Positions 10,145 through 20,000 of a stretch of 64,000 nucleotides of DNA are shown here, one piece after another (position 1 is the stretch's first letter; every line of letters begins with the position of its first letter). The notes below the pieces were generated by a model, which saw only the letters and a program-made list of their open reading frames with translations, ran no database searches and had not been told where the DNA came from. Origin of the DNA: Monocercomonoides exilis (lineage: Eukaryota; Preaxostyla; Oxymonadida; Polymastigidae); assembly GCA_001643675.2 (NCBI GenBank), contig LSRY02000014.1, forward strand, positions 870,501 to 934,500. Direction: 5' to 3'. The translations under genes were made by a program, and so were the position numbers.

Positions 10145-11339
10145 ATGTCTCAAATCAACATTGAAAGCATTCTTGAAAGTGTCGAAAAACGAAATGTTTT
10201 GCTGAAAGCTCTGCAAATTAAAACAGTAAAAGTTCAACGTTCTATCATTGAAATAGCTTGCAAAAAACTTGAAGATCCATCTCGCTCATTTTTTCGATTG
10301 TCAGGGTTTTCAAGTAATGAATTCGATCTTTTGTTATCACTATTGCAAAAAAGAATCTCCTCAGCACCGTGGAAGAGACAGAGCAATTAACACTTTGGAG
10401 GAACATTTGTTTTTGCTTCTGAATTTTTTGCATCATGGTTCCCCAACACTAACCTTTTCGATTGCTTCGCCTTTCTTCGATTCTCAGAGTGCGACAAACA
10501 GATTGTCGCATTCAATAACATCTTCTCTCAAACACCAATTGGCAGATTTATTCCTAACATTTCGCAAAGACAGGTTGAAAGAAATGAAGGATGTTGGGAT
10601 TGTGCTAGATTGCACCGTGATTCCTATTTGCAGACCAGGAGGAAAACTGAAGGAAGGAAAGAAGTTTTATAGTGGAAAGCATCATTGCTATTGTGGCAAA
10701 GTGGAAGATGGAGTAAATCCATAGACGGGCACAGCGAGCACTATATGCGAGGTTTACACAGGTTCAACACACGATCACAGCGTGTTTAAAGAGCACTATC
10801 CAAAGTTCCAGGACAAAATGGAAGGATCGAAAATACTCGCAGATTCAGCTTATGTGGGTGCAAGACCAGAGCTGGGGGCTATCATTAGTGAACCAGATGG
10901 GACAAAGGAAATTTCATCAAAAATGGTTATTGTTGAGCGTTTTTTCGGAAGACTTAAGACATTATTCTCTGTCTTTCGTTATCCTTGTCCTTTCGATGTT
11001 GAAAAAATCGGAGAGAACTTTTTCGTTGCTTGTTGTCTCACTAATTATCACATTCTTCAAAATTCTCTCGCTGCAAAAGACGAAGAAGCAAATCAACGAT
11101 TTTTGGACAGTTTTGTTTACGATTATTTTCAGAAAAAAGAAGCAAAACGGATTGCAAATGAAAGATACAACACGAGAATCAAAGATAAATTGAATCCTGG
11201 AAATATGCCAGCACACAGAATTTCTTCTCTAGGAGCCCAAAGAGAAGGTTTTCTAATTGAAATATTGACCATAACTTTGCTTTTTATACAAATAAAACAT
11301 TTTTTGAACATTCACATTAACCAAATTTTTTTCAACTAA
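10145..11339 (+). pseudogene. Harbinger/IS5-like transposase (DDE_Tnp_4), broken
   Basis: A DDE_Tnp_4-type transposase with its catalytic acids visible: Asp in GIVLDCTVIPICRP, Asp in GSTHDHSVFKEHYP, and Glu in IVERFFGRLKTLFSVFRYP. The family's KFYSGKHH and ILADSAYVGA motifs lie in between. The N-terminal part (from ATG 10145, MSQINIESILESVEK) is in another frame, so a frameshift lies near 10340-10370. A TAG at 10722-10724 interrupts the frame in the middle of the catalytic domain, after GKVEDGVNP. The rest runs on in frame. No terminal inverted repeat could be found. Repeats of basic/acidic residues (REKEREQLESQREEE) and a Ser-rich stretch follow at about 11361-11690 and might be an old C-terminal or second ORF. 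Confidence 0.8.
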
Positions 11340-11360
11340 TTGATAGGGCAAACATAGAAT

Positions 11361-11690
11361 TTGGTCGCCATTGATCATGCCATTAGCAGAAGAGAAAAAG
11401 AAAGAGAACAGCTTGAGAGCCAAAGAGAAGAAGAAAGGGTTTGTCTGTTGGAAAGAGAAAGAGAAAGAGAAATTCTAGATACGCAATCAAATGATCATTC
11501 ACTTGATTGGCTTCTCCAATTGCAGTGGAAATCAACAAACATTTTTCTTCCATCTTCAACTGCTCCTTTTCCAGTTTTTCCTGCTTCCTCTTCATCTTTA
11601 TCATCAGCTTCTGCATCTTCATCTTCATCTTCATCTTCATCCTCAGCTCCTCAAAATACTCAAATTCTGATTCCGCTTCAATTATTATAG
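11361..11690 (+). pseudogene. Possible tail or second ORF of the Harbinger-like element
   Basis: Frame with a charged, probably helical start (REKEREQLESQREEERV, then LEREREREIL) followed by a Ser/Ala run and a TAG stop. It directly follows the transposase. No domain is recognised. Harbinger elements often carry a second, Myb-like ORF, but I see no Myb signature, so the link is only positional. Confidence 0.25.
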
Positions 11691-11728
11691 AACTAGCGAT
11701 ATGATATATTTAAATTTAAATACAAGTT

Positions 11729-11970
11729 GGGTGATTCTTTTTGAAAAGTCACAAATGTTTAATTTTCAAATAAATCAAAAATTTCATATTTTGCTCAAGT
11801 TTTCGTTGGCATACACCAAACTTCGCTAATATGGAATCTATTCAAGGATAATGCTATTTCAAACATTCTTGAGGAGATTTGTGAGCTGAAACAGAAATTT
11901 GAGCAAAATATGAAATTTTTATTTTATGAGAAAACTAAGCAAAAGGAATTTTTCAAAAAGAATCACCCAG
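11729..11970. mobile_element. MITE family B/C, copy 1
   Basis: Terminal inverted repeats TGGGTGATTCTTTTTGAAAA / TTTTCAAAAAGAATCACCCA match over 20 bp. The inner arms share AAAAATTTCATATTTTGCTC in inverted form. 242 bp, non-coding. The inner sequence (TTTAATTTTCAAATAAA, AATTTCATATTTT) recurs in the elements at 46532-46774 and 49139-49386. Confidence 0.75.
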
Positions 11971-12177
11971 TTATTATGAATTTTTCACTTCAATATCAAT
12001 AACAATAAAAACACTTGGTTTTGTTCAAATTGTTTTATTTTTTTTAATGAAAACTTTTTTAAAACAAAGATCATTAAAAATTTTTATATGAAATTTCTTT
12101 CTTTAGCTTTGTTGATTAGAAACTTTTTCTCATTAAAACAATTACTCCAATTTTAAATGATAAATGTTATAAATATG

Positions 12178-12446
12178 CGGAAAAATATTTCACTTCAGGC
12201 ATTTTCATTGAAAAATTATGCACATTTCATTGATTTTCTGAGAACAAAAAACATTTTAAAAATGGGACCATTTTTTGACATAAGCAGAATGTCACAAAAC
12301 TCCATGTTTTGATTTCAATGATACTTGTTAACAGAAATGAAAACAAAGTTTATTTTGTAATCGAAGAAAGCGAAATAAAGTTATGAGTGAAGCAATTTTT
12401 CTTTTCCTTGTGCAAATAAAGCTTGAAAGTCCGTATTTACCCCCAA
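12178..12446. repeat. Dispersed repeat family H, copy 3
   Basis: Closest to copy 1: AAATATTTCACTTCAGGCAT, ACCATTTTTTGACAT, GAAAGTCCGTATTTACCCCC. It ends immediately before the 12449 palindrome, which may have inserted into its end. Confidence 0.55.
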
Positions 12447-12448
12447 AT

Positions 12449-12847
12449 ACAGATATCGCATAAAATACCGGACATCGCATAAAATACCGGACAAGATCGA
12501 TTTCTCAATAACTGCAAGAGGAATATTTCTTGCAATTTTTCTAAAAGTATTTCTCATCAATACAAACTCATTTGATTTACTAAACCTTCAAAATAGCTTC
12601 ATTTGTACTAAGAAAAAATTATTTATTAAAATCGCGGAGAAACTCAAAATCATATTTCTCCGAGGTTTTAAAAATAATTTTTTCTTAGTACAAATGAAGC
12701 TATTTTGAAGGTTTAGTAAATCAAATGAGTTTGTATTGATGAGAAATACTTTTAGAAAAATTGCAAGAAATATTCCTCTTGCAGTTATTGAGAAATCGAT
12801 CTTGTCCGGTATTTTATGCGATGTCCGGTATTTTATGCGATATCTGT
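12449..12847. mobile_element. MITE family D, copy 2: nearly perfect 399-bp palindrome
   Basis: Left arm from 12449 (ACAGATATCGCATAAAATAC) is matched base for base by the inverted right arm ending at 12847, for about 180 bp before the short centre. Within each arm the 19-bp block TCGCATAAAATACCGGACA is present twice in tandem. TA dinucleotides flank the CAGATATCG ends, as for Tc1/mariner-type insertions. Non-coding apart from the short arm peptide described for family D. Confidence 0.9.
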
Positions 12848-13208
12848 ATAAAAAGGAATTGTCATAAAAATATATCTCATTTACATCATTTTGAAAAATT
12901 GATCATGTTTGTTAAGACGAGAAACTTCCAAAATTGCAAATGTAATAATCATCTGAACTTAAACGAATTTCAGTAGGCTGGTTTTTTATCTGGATATTTT
13001 TTTATATGGGAATGAATAAATAAATAATTGTTATTTCACTGTAGCATGTTTGTTTCTTAAAAAAAGTTCACTAGTAATAAATATAATCAATCAACTCTCT
13101 CTTGATTATTTTTCTGGAATTTTCTTGTTTTCTTTCATCTCCAGAATTATCATCAAAAAAAACTTTTTTTCGTGGAATTTTCCTTTTCTTTGGTTTTTCA
13201 TCATCAAA

Positions 13209-14660
13209 CTATTTTTTTTCCACAGTTTTTTCATTATCATCATTCCTTATCTTCTCTTCTTTTATTTTCTTTTGATTTCTCCATTCATCCAAAAAATCTT
13301 GGTCGGTTACACTTTTTCCATGAAAATCAAATCTGCGGTTCTTTTTCTTAAGTGTTACAGAAGGCTCATCAGGCAACGTTGAAAGAACAGTATGCCATTG
13401 ATTTGATAACACACCACCTTTTCAAAACGATGAAACTTTTGTTTCAAGCAATAATGCTGTTTGCAGAGCCTGAGGAAGGGCATCTGCAATTGCTTTTCTT
13501 CGAAGAGAGACAGATGAAGAAGAAGGAACGACATATTTTGTGTTTAATCATTTTTTAAAAAGACGGCAAATACTCCACGGTCGAGAGGCTGAGTGAGGTA
13601 TGTGCTGTGAGGGATGAAAGTTACCACGTCGATGGAGGCATCAGCGAATTTTTGCCAAATGTCGGGCTGTGCTTTCGATGGATGAGGGTCCAGCAGAAGA
13701 AGTCAACTTTCTTCATCTTTGTTCAAAAGAGTTCGTCTTTTCACGATTCCTGGAAGGAGAACATCTTCTGCGTATCTTCTCAATATTGCATCGGCCATCC
13801 AGCCATCGTTGTCTTCCCAGATATTTATTGAAGAACTGAGCATCACACGAAATTCGGCTGGAATTTTCTTTGAAGGCCATAAAACGATGCTTTTCAAAAA
13901 AACAACCGTCTGTAGCAGCAACAACGCACAATGTGGTGTTTGGCATGTTCATGGGCGTTTTGTTGAACCAAGCTGGTGAATCGGAAGGATGCACAACAAG
14001 CTTTTTGGTGGTGTCTGAGAGGCGAAGTGAAGATTCGTCGGTATTAAATATCAATGAAGTAGAATATTTATGAGTATCATGAAGATGTTGAAGAAGTTCA
14101 TAGAAAGGCTGGAGAGTTTGTTTGTTTGACACAGCTAATCGTTGAAAGTCGACGTTACGTGGAAGAGATTCTTTGAGGTGCGGATTCCTTTTTATGAACG
14201 AATATGGAGATGACTTCGAAATTTCCACTTCTTCTTTTTCTTCTTCAAATAGATTTTTGTCTGTCATTTCTGACAGATTCCATCTAAAAAAAGATAACAA
14301 TAAATTTTAATTTGTTTATAAGTGAATAAGCAAACCAATTGTTTCATTTAAGAAACAGAAATGCTCACTCCACTTGAACTTTCACAGCGAATTACATCCT
14401 CTGCTGTTTTCTTTTCTTCGTCTGTGAACAACTCTTGGTGTCCTGTTACACCAACTTTTCTTTTATTTTCCAAAGCTGTAATTGCTCTATTTATGGCTGA
14501 ACTCGTGCAGATTCGCTGCATCAACGATCCTTGCCTTTCCATCTAAAACGATTGTTGCAATTCGTTCCAAACGATTTTCTATTTGCCTATAACCAAATGC
14601 CATCATTTGATTTCTAATGTTTAACAATCCTTGTTCTGTTTTGTTTTTGATAACACTCAT
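13209..14660 (-). pseudogene. DDE_1 (pogo/Tigger-like) transposase, broken
   Basis: Blocks in order on the minus strand: an N-terminal DNA-binding region starting about 14660 (MSVIKNKTEQGLL), a GHQELFTDEEKK segment, first catalytic Asp in IFNTDESSLRLS, second Asp in LLLLDPHPSK, and third Asp in LTQPLDRGVFAVF. At least three frame changes are needed. One TGA at 13703-13705 lies directly before the second-Asp block, and another separates the C-terminal part (KGGVLSNQWHTVLS). The stretch GTTTCT...TTTAG at about 14287-14355 looks like an intron comparable in place to that of the 59-62 kb element, but phase does not close. Same family as that element, distant in sequence. Confidence 0.75.
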
Positions 14661-14751
14661 AACAAAAAAATTCTGGTTATGATCTTATTTTTATTTTTTT
14701 AAAAAAAATTTTTTTGAAAAGAAAAAAAAAAAATAAAAAATTTTTTTTTCG

Positions 14752-14880
14752 ATTAAATTCTAACTTAGTAATACCCCTTGCTATTACCTAATCTCCTCAG
14801 GGGAGGCACTAATCAGAGATGGAGGAACTAACCCTCCATCAGCACTCCCATCAGAGATTAGGTATAGTAATTTAATCTGA
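14752..14880. repeat. Hairpin-forming insert in element 1
   Basis: Inverted pairs GATTAAATT / AATTTAATC at the outside, ATTACCTAATCTC / GAGATTAGGTAT further in, and GATGGAGG / CCTCCATC at the centre. The sequence is more GC-rich than its surroundings. It could be a tiny nested MITE or a structured part of the transposon. Confidence 0.5.
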
Positions 14881-15134
14881 AATACTAATTGCTGACTTTT
14901 CCTTATATATCACAAATATGATAAAATATCCAAAAAGTGGGAAAAAATAATTCATAATAAAAATTTTTGTCCGGATAATAAAATGTCCGGATAAAAAAAC
15001 CACCCTAATCATTTAAAATTGAAATGAAACACACTTTATAACACTTATTCAAACATATTGTTCGATTCATGTAAATATTTCTAATAATAACAGCAAGAAC
15101 AAAACACAAAATAAGCGATCAAATCACTTTCATA

Positions 15135-15349
15135 ATATGGCTGATCCTTTTTGAAATCATTTTTTCGTTCGAGTTTTAATCAAAAATTTAATCTCAATAA
15201 GATTTAGAAAAAATTTTGTTTTTGCAATAGCAATATCATAAACAATACGTGTTTCCTATTTAAACTCATTTTTTTCAAAATTCCACTGAAAACAAAATTT
15301 TGATCAAAACTCGAACGAAAGTGTGATTTCAAAAAGGATCAACCATATG
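15135..15349. mobile_element. MITE family A, copy 2
   Basis: Terminal inverted repeats of 25 bp with one mismatch: ATATGGCTGATCCTTTTTG... at the left against its inverted form ending ...GGATCAACCATAT. Next inside are CGTTCGAGTTTT(A/G)ATCAAAA inverted pairs. 215 bp, non-coding, 135 bp upstream of the tRNA gene. Confidence 0.85.
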
Positions 15350-15484
15350 TTAATTTGAGATCAAAAAAAAGATAGATCAAATACCGAATTGAGTACGTCA
15401 ACACCAAATAGAAGAATTGAAAACGAGTTAATAGAATCAAAATGAAATTACCCCATAAATTCGAAAAATGTCCGTTTCCAACAA

Positions 15485-15558
15485 GCCCGCTTAGCTCAGT
15501 ACGGTAGAGCGTTAGACTCTTAATCTAACGGTCGAGGGTTCGACCCCCTCAGCGGGCG
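15485..15558 (+). tRNA. tRNA-Lys (anticodon CUU)
   Basis: Full cloverleaf: acceptor stem GCCCGCT pairs with AGCGGGC, D arm GCTC..GAGC, anticodon stem TTAGA/TCTAA around loop CTCTTAA (anticodon CTT), and T arm GAGGG/CCCTC around TTCGACC. A-box TTAGCTCAGTACGG and B-box GGTTCGACCCC are the internal RNA polymerase III promoter. No intron. A TTTTTATTTTATT stretch downstream can act as terminator. The D loop is one base longer than in most tRNA-Lys. Confidence 0.97.
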
Positions 15559-15627
15559 ATTCCTTTTTATTTTATTAACTTATTTTTTTTAATTGAAATG
15601 TCAAAATTAAAAAAATATTTCTTCATT

Positions 15628-16216
15628 TTATTTGCCAATCATTTTTTCCGCATATCCAGCATTCTTTGTAAGCATCTTTACTGAAGAATCACATTCAGAT
15701 ATCATTTTCTTCAATTGTTCATTTATTCTGTGACACTCGCCTAATCCCTGCTCATATCTTTGAAGAACATTTCTCCATATTGTTTCCTCATCATGAGTAG
15801 ATTTCTCCATTTCTTCAGTTTTTTCTCGAACTTCAGACGAAACCGAACTTAGTTGTGCCTTTAACTCTTGGAGCGACTTTTGGGCTTTGTCAACTTCGGC
15901 TTGTTCATCAAGTTGTTTTTTGGTTACTTGAATTTTCCTTTGGCACTCTGTAATGGTGTGACTAAAAAAGAAAGTTATCTCATTTTATAACATTAACTCA
16001 AACTCAATTCCTTCTGTTGTTAGGGATTGTGCACGTTCTTCAATTTGACGCAACAAAAGCTCCATTTTATCATTGTCTTCTTGAAGTGTAAGCTTATCTT
16101 TAACAATTCCTTTTAATGTTTCTTCTGCTTGAACAATATTCTTTTATTGGAAAGGGGATTGAAAATGTAGAAAAAATTGTTTAAGATTAAACCTCTGATA
16201 AAACAAGCAAATCCAT
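15628..16216 (-). CDS. Small coiled-coil protein, three exons
   Basis: Function not recognised. Exons on the minus strand are 16193-16216, 16004-16140 and 15628-15961. They join in phase to 164 residues, from MDLLVLSENIVQAEETLKG to YAEKMIGK. Introns are 52 and 42 bp with GTTTAA/GTTTGAG donors and AG acceptors. Almost the whole protein has heptad-like spacing of Leu/Ile/Val with many Glu, Lys and Gln (RQIEERAQSL, KAQKSLQELKAQL), so it is predicted to be one long helix. Size and composition would suit a subunit of a cytoskeletal, kinetochore or tethering complex, but nothing specific supports any of these. Start is the only ATG in frame before exon 2. Confidence 0.7.
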
Positions 16217-17079
16217 GTAAAGAAATTCAAAACGTGTAGAACTATTTTTATTTGCACAACAGAAGTTATTTTTTTCAAATAATCAGTTTTGTATTGCACA
16301 GAAAGAGCTGCTTTGATTAAATATTGTCAAGAAAGATATTATGGATTTCTTTAAACGAAAAATGAAAAAAATGCTCTTTTTCCTAAATAACATTTTAAAT
16401 GATTAATTATCGCCAAACATCAACAGAGTTTGTAAAACCCAAAATAAACATGCTTAAAACGAATTAAAAATGGATTAAAGAAAAAAGTACTCATTTATCC
16501 AAAAAATGAAGTTTATGAGTGTACACCCAACGTAAACAACAGGAAAAATAACATATCTTGGACCAAAACCTAAGCAGTGAAAGAAATTGGTAAAAAAAGA
16601 AAAAATTAAAAAAATGCTGTTTCAATAAAATGGAAATTAAAAAGAATAAAACATAAACATAAGGATAAATATGTAAATTATAACAAAGTCAAACAAGAAT
16701 TAAAAAGGGGCACATTCACAAAAAATTGTAAAATTTTACACTTGAAGCAAATCAAAATTTAGCTCAAACAAAAATAAACCTATAGTAAAAAAGAAAAGAA
16801 AGAAAAGAAAAGAAAAGAAAAGAAGAATAATTTCTGTGTAAGTATAAAAAAAACAGAAGATTGAAAGAAGAAATACTTTAAAATAAATCAAAAATAAAAA
16901 TAAAATAAAAATTTATATTCAAAAAAATTAATTAATTAATATATAATTAAAAAATAGCTTCAGACAATATGAAGAATGAAGAAGGAAAAAGGAAAAAATA
17001 AAAAAAAAAAAAAAAAGAAATGAAAAAGAAAAAAGAAAAAAGAGATAAAAAAACAAACAGATAAAAAACAAACAGCTCT
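16217..17079. other. AT-rich intergenic region
   Basis: About 860 bp without a gene. It contains an (AAAAG)n-type microsatellite near 16790-16825, A-rich runs, and the probable 3' region of the Ser-rich gene. I see nothing else. Confidence 0.6.
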
Positions 17080-20000
17080 CTATTCGTGTGGAGAAAGCGA
17101 ACGGCGTGTTGGCGAGCGTCCGCGGCGTCTGATTTGGACGAGTGCAGCAGAAGAAGAGCTGTCCAGCTGACCAGAATGATGTGGAAGAGCAATGCTGTGC
17201 ATGGTGGTGGAGGAAGAGGAGGAAGAAGAAGAAGATGAAGAAGATGAAGAAGAAGAAGAGGGAGAAGAAGAAATACTTGAAATAGCAGCAGTATTAGTAA
17301 TATTAGAAGAAGAAGAAGAAACAGAAGAAGAAGCTGCTGCTGAAGAAAGTGATGAAGTTGATGATGAAGCAGATGAAGCAGATGTTGAAGCTGAAGGTGC
17401 TGTTGAATAACCATTCTTAGATACATTACTTGATGACAGTGTTGTTGTTGATGAATCAAAAGGTGCTGAAGAAGAAGAAGAAGATGATGATGATAATGAA
17501 GAAGCAGAAGAAGAAGGAGGAGAGGAAGCCGAAGCAGAAATACAAGAAGAAACAGAAGCAGAAGAAGAAGAAGCTGATGAAAAAGCAGCAAGTGCTGCAG
17601 AAGATGGAACATGCACTGAAGCTGAAGAAATCGATGAAGATGACAAAACAGATGAAGTAGAAGTAGAAGTAGAAGAAGAAGCAGAAGAAGCTGCATAAGC
17701 TGCATTTTGTGTGCCAGGCGAGCCCCAAACAATCGCCTGGCTCTCTTCAGACAGCTTGTTCTCGCTGTGATGTGTGCTTCTGGGCAGATGACATGAAATA
17801 TTCACATTAGCATTAGCATTTGCATCAGAATAAGCATTATCATGAACATTAACATTAGCATTAGCATTCAAATTTGCATTCAAATTTGTATTCATATTAA
17901 TAACCGCATTCTCCTTTTCCTTCTTCTCCCTCACAGAATTCTGCGCTTTCTTCTTTTTGTGCGGCCTCTTTTTGCGGAAGATGTCGAAAAGGGCGCCGTC
18001 AGAGCGGTCAGAAAGCGATATCACATTGTGCGAGATCGAGTGACGCTTCCTTCGATGCTTCAACGAATGCCTGTGGTGCTGTGCAGCTGGTTGTGCAACT
18101 GGCTGAATATCTTTCTGTGTAGCTTGCTGTGAAACTAGCTGCTTTTCAGAGGAAATTTTGATCTTGTGATCATGTTTGTGAGTGTGTTGATGTTTGAATT
18201 CATGCTCACGTTCTTTATCTCTATCTCTATCTCCATTTCCTTCAACAGCAGCATCTCCAGCTTCATCTACCACTCCATCCAAGCTAACACCAACTTTACC
18301 TTCCTCACCAACCTTCCATTCTCCTTCCTGCTCCACTTCTTGTTCCTGCTCCACCCTCTTCTTATTCCCATGCCTTCTCCTGTGGTGCTTATGATGCTTG
18401 TGATGCTTGTGATGCTGCATATCCACCAATGGCGGGTCAAGAGAGAGCGACAAGCACGATGCTGAATCTATTCCTGTGCATGTTCCTGTTCCTGTGCATG
18501 TTCCTGTTCCTGTGCATGTTCCTGTGCCTGTGAGTGAGTGATGAGTGGTTGCTGTGTGCAAGGCGTGTGGAGAGATGAGTGTGCTGAGTGACTGGTTGGA
18601 GTTCACTCGCCCTGTCGCTGTGTGCTGCCGGATGGCTATTGCTTTGTGCTTCGGCTTGCCTGTGGTATTTGAATATGCTCCTGAATGTGTACTGAGAGAT
18701 GTGTTAAGAGAGGCTTTCTTGCTCTTCGCTATCTTCTCTGTGGCGTGTGATTGCAGCTGATTCTGGCTCTGGCTCTGACTTTGGCTTTGACTCTGGCTAT
18801 GATTTAAACACAGTTTCATCTTCATTTGTTTCTGGCTCTCTTTCTGCTTCTCTTTCTGCTTCTCTTTCTGCTTCTGCTTCTCTTTTATCTTCTGTTTCTG
18901 ATTCATTCCCATCTTCATCCACTCCTGTCTCAGCGACTCTCTTTCTGTGGAAGAGGAAGTGGAAGAGAAACTGCAGCTTTCCGAGTCAGATGTGGGAGAT
19001 GGCAGAGAAGAAGGGAAAGAGCTGGTGGAAGAGAGAGAGGAAGAAAGAGAAGAAGAACGAGCAGGGGAAAGATGGAAAGATTGGGAAGAAGAACGGCGCT
19101 GGTTGAGGATGCTGAGGAAGGAAGGGGAGGACTTGTTGACAGAGGAGATGGCAGAGGAAAGGATGGAGACTGAAGAAGAAGAAGAAGAAGAGGAAGAGGA
19201 AGAGGAAGAGGAAGAAGAAGGAGAAGAAAAAGACGATGAAAATGAAGAAGAACAAGAAGAAGAAAAAGCATCAGACGAAGCCTGATTAACAGCACCTGAC
19301 GTATTAGTGCCTGCTGGTGATGCAGCCGGCTGCTGAGCTGAGCTTTGAGGAAAAGCGTTCTGAGAGAAGGAGAGGGAGTGGAAGTAGCTGTTGATGTTGG
19401 AGCCCTTCAGAAACTGACTCAGCAGATGGGCGTGGGAAGAGGTGGGGGACGAGGAGAAGGAGAGGGAGAGGGCAGAAAAGGAGGAGGAGGAGGAGGAGGA
19501 GGAAGAAGAAGAAGAAGAGGAAGAGGAAGAAGAAGAAGTTGGTTGTAAAGGGGGTGTTGATGATAGATTAGTGGAGGTGGATGTGGAGCGTGAAGAAGGG
19601 ATGTTTGCAGACAGCACATTGGGATTAGGGCTTGTGTTGATGTTTATAAATGAGTTAGAATTAGCATTAGCATTAGAACTAATATAAGAAGAAGAATTTG
19701 TATTAGAGTTTGTATTTGCATTTGCATTAGAATTAGCATTCAAATAAGAATTGGAGTTAAAAATAGAGTTTATATTAGAAGAAGAACAAGAAGAAGAAGA
19801 AGAAGATATTGGTGATGATGCTATTGATGACAATGATGGAACAACAGGAGATTTGCTGATCTTTGAGAAGCCAAAAGGCGGAGAGTGTGTGAGCGACGAA
19901 AGAGATGAAGAGAAGAAGGAAGGAGCAGATGTTGACAATAGAGAATAAGAAGACGAGGAAGAGGAAGAGGAAGAAGAGGAAGAAGAAGAAGAAGATGATG

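Larger units (their letters stand above)
12976..15005 (-). mobile_element. pogo/Tigger-like DNA transposon, element 1 (inactive)
   Basis: Terminal inverted repeats begin GG(C/G)TGGTTTTTT with ATC(T/C)GGA following, at 12976 and, inverted, at 15005. Both ends are flanked by TA (12974-12975 and 15006-15007), the target duplication of the Tc1/mariner/pogo superfamily. It contains a broken DDE_1 transposase on the minus strand. A small hairpin-forming insert lies at about 14752-14880. Size about 2.03 kb. Confidence 0.8.

Noticed and set aside
15628-16216. Assignment of the small coiled-coil protein to a kinetochore (Spc24/Nuf2-like) or tether family
   Set aside because: Coiled-coil composition alone is not specific, and there is no globular domain to confirm it.
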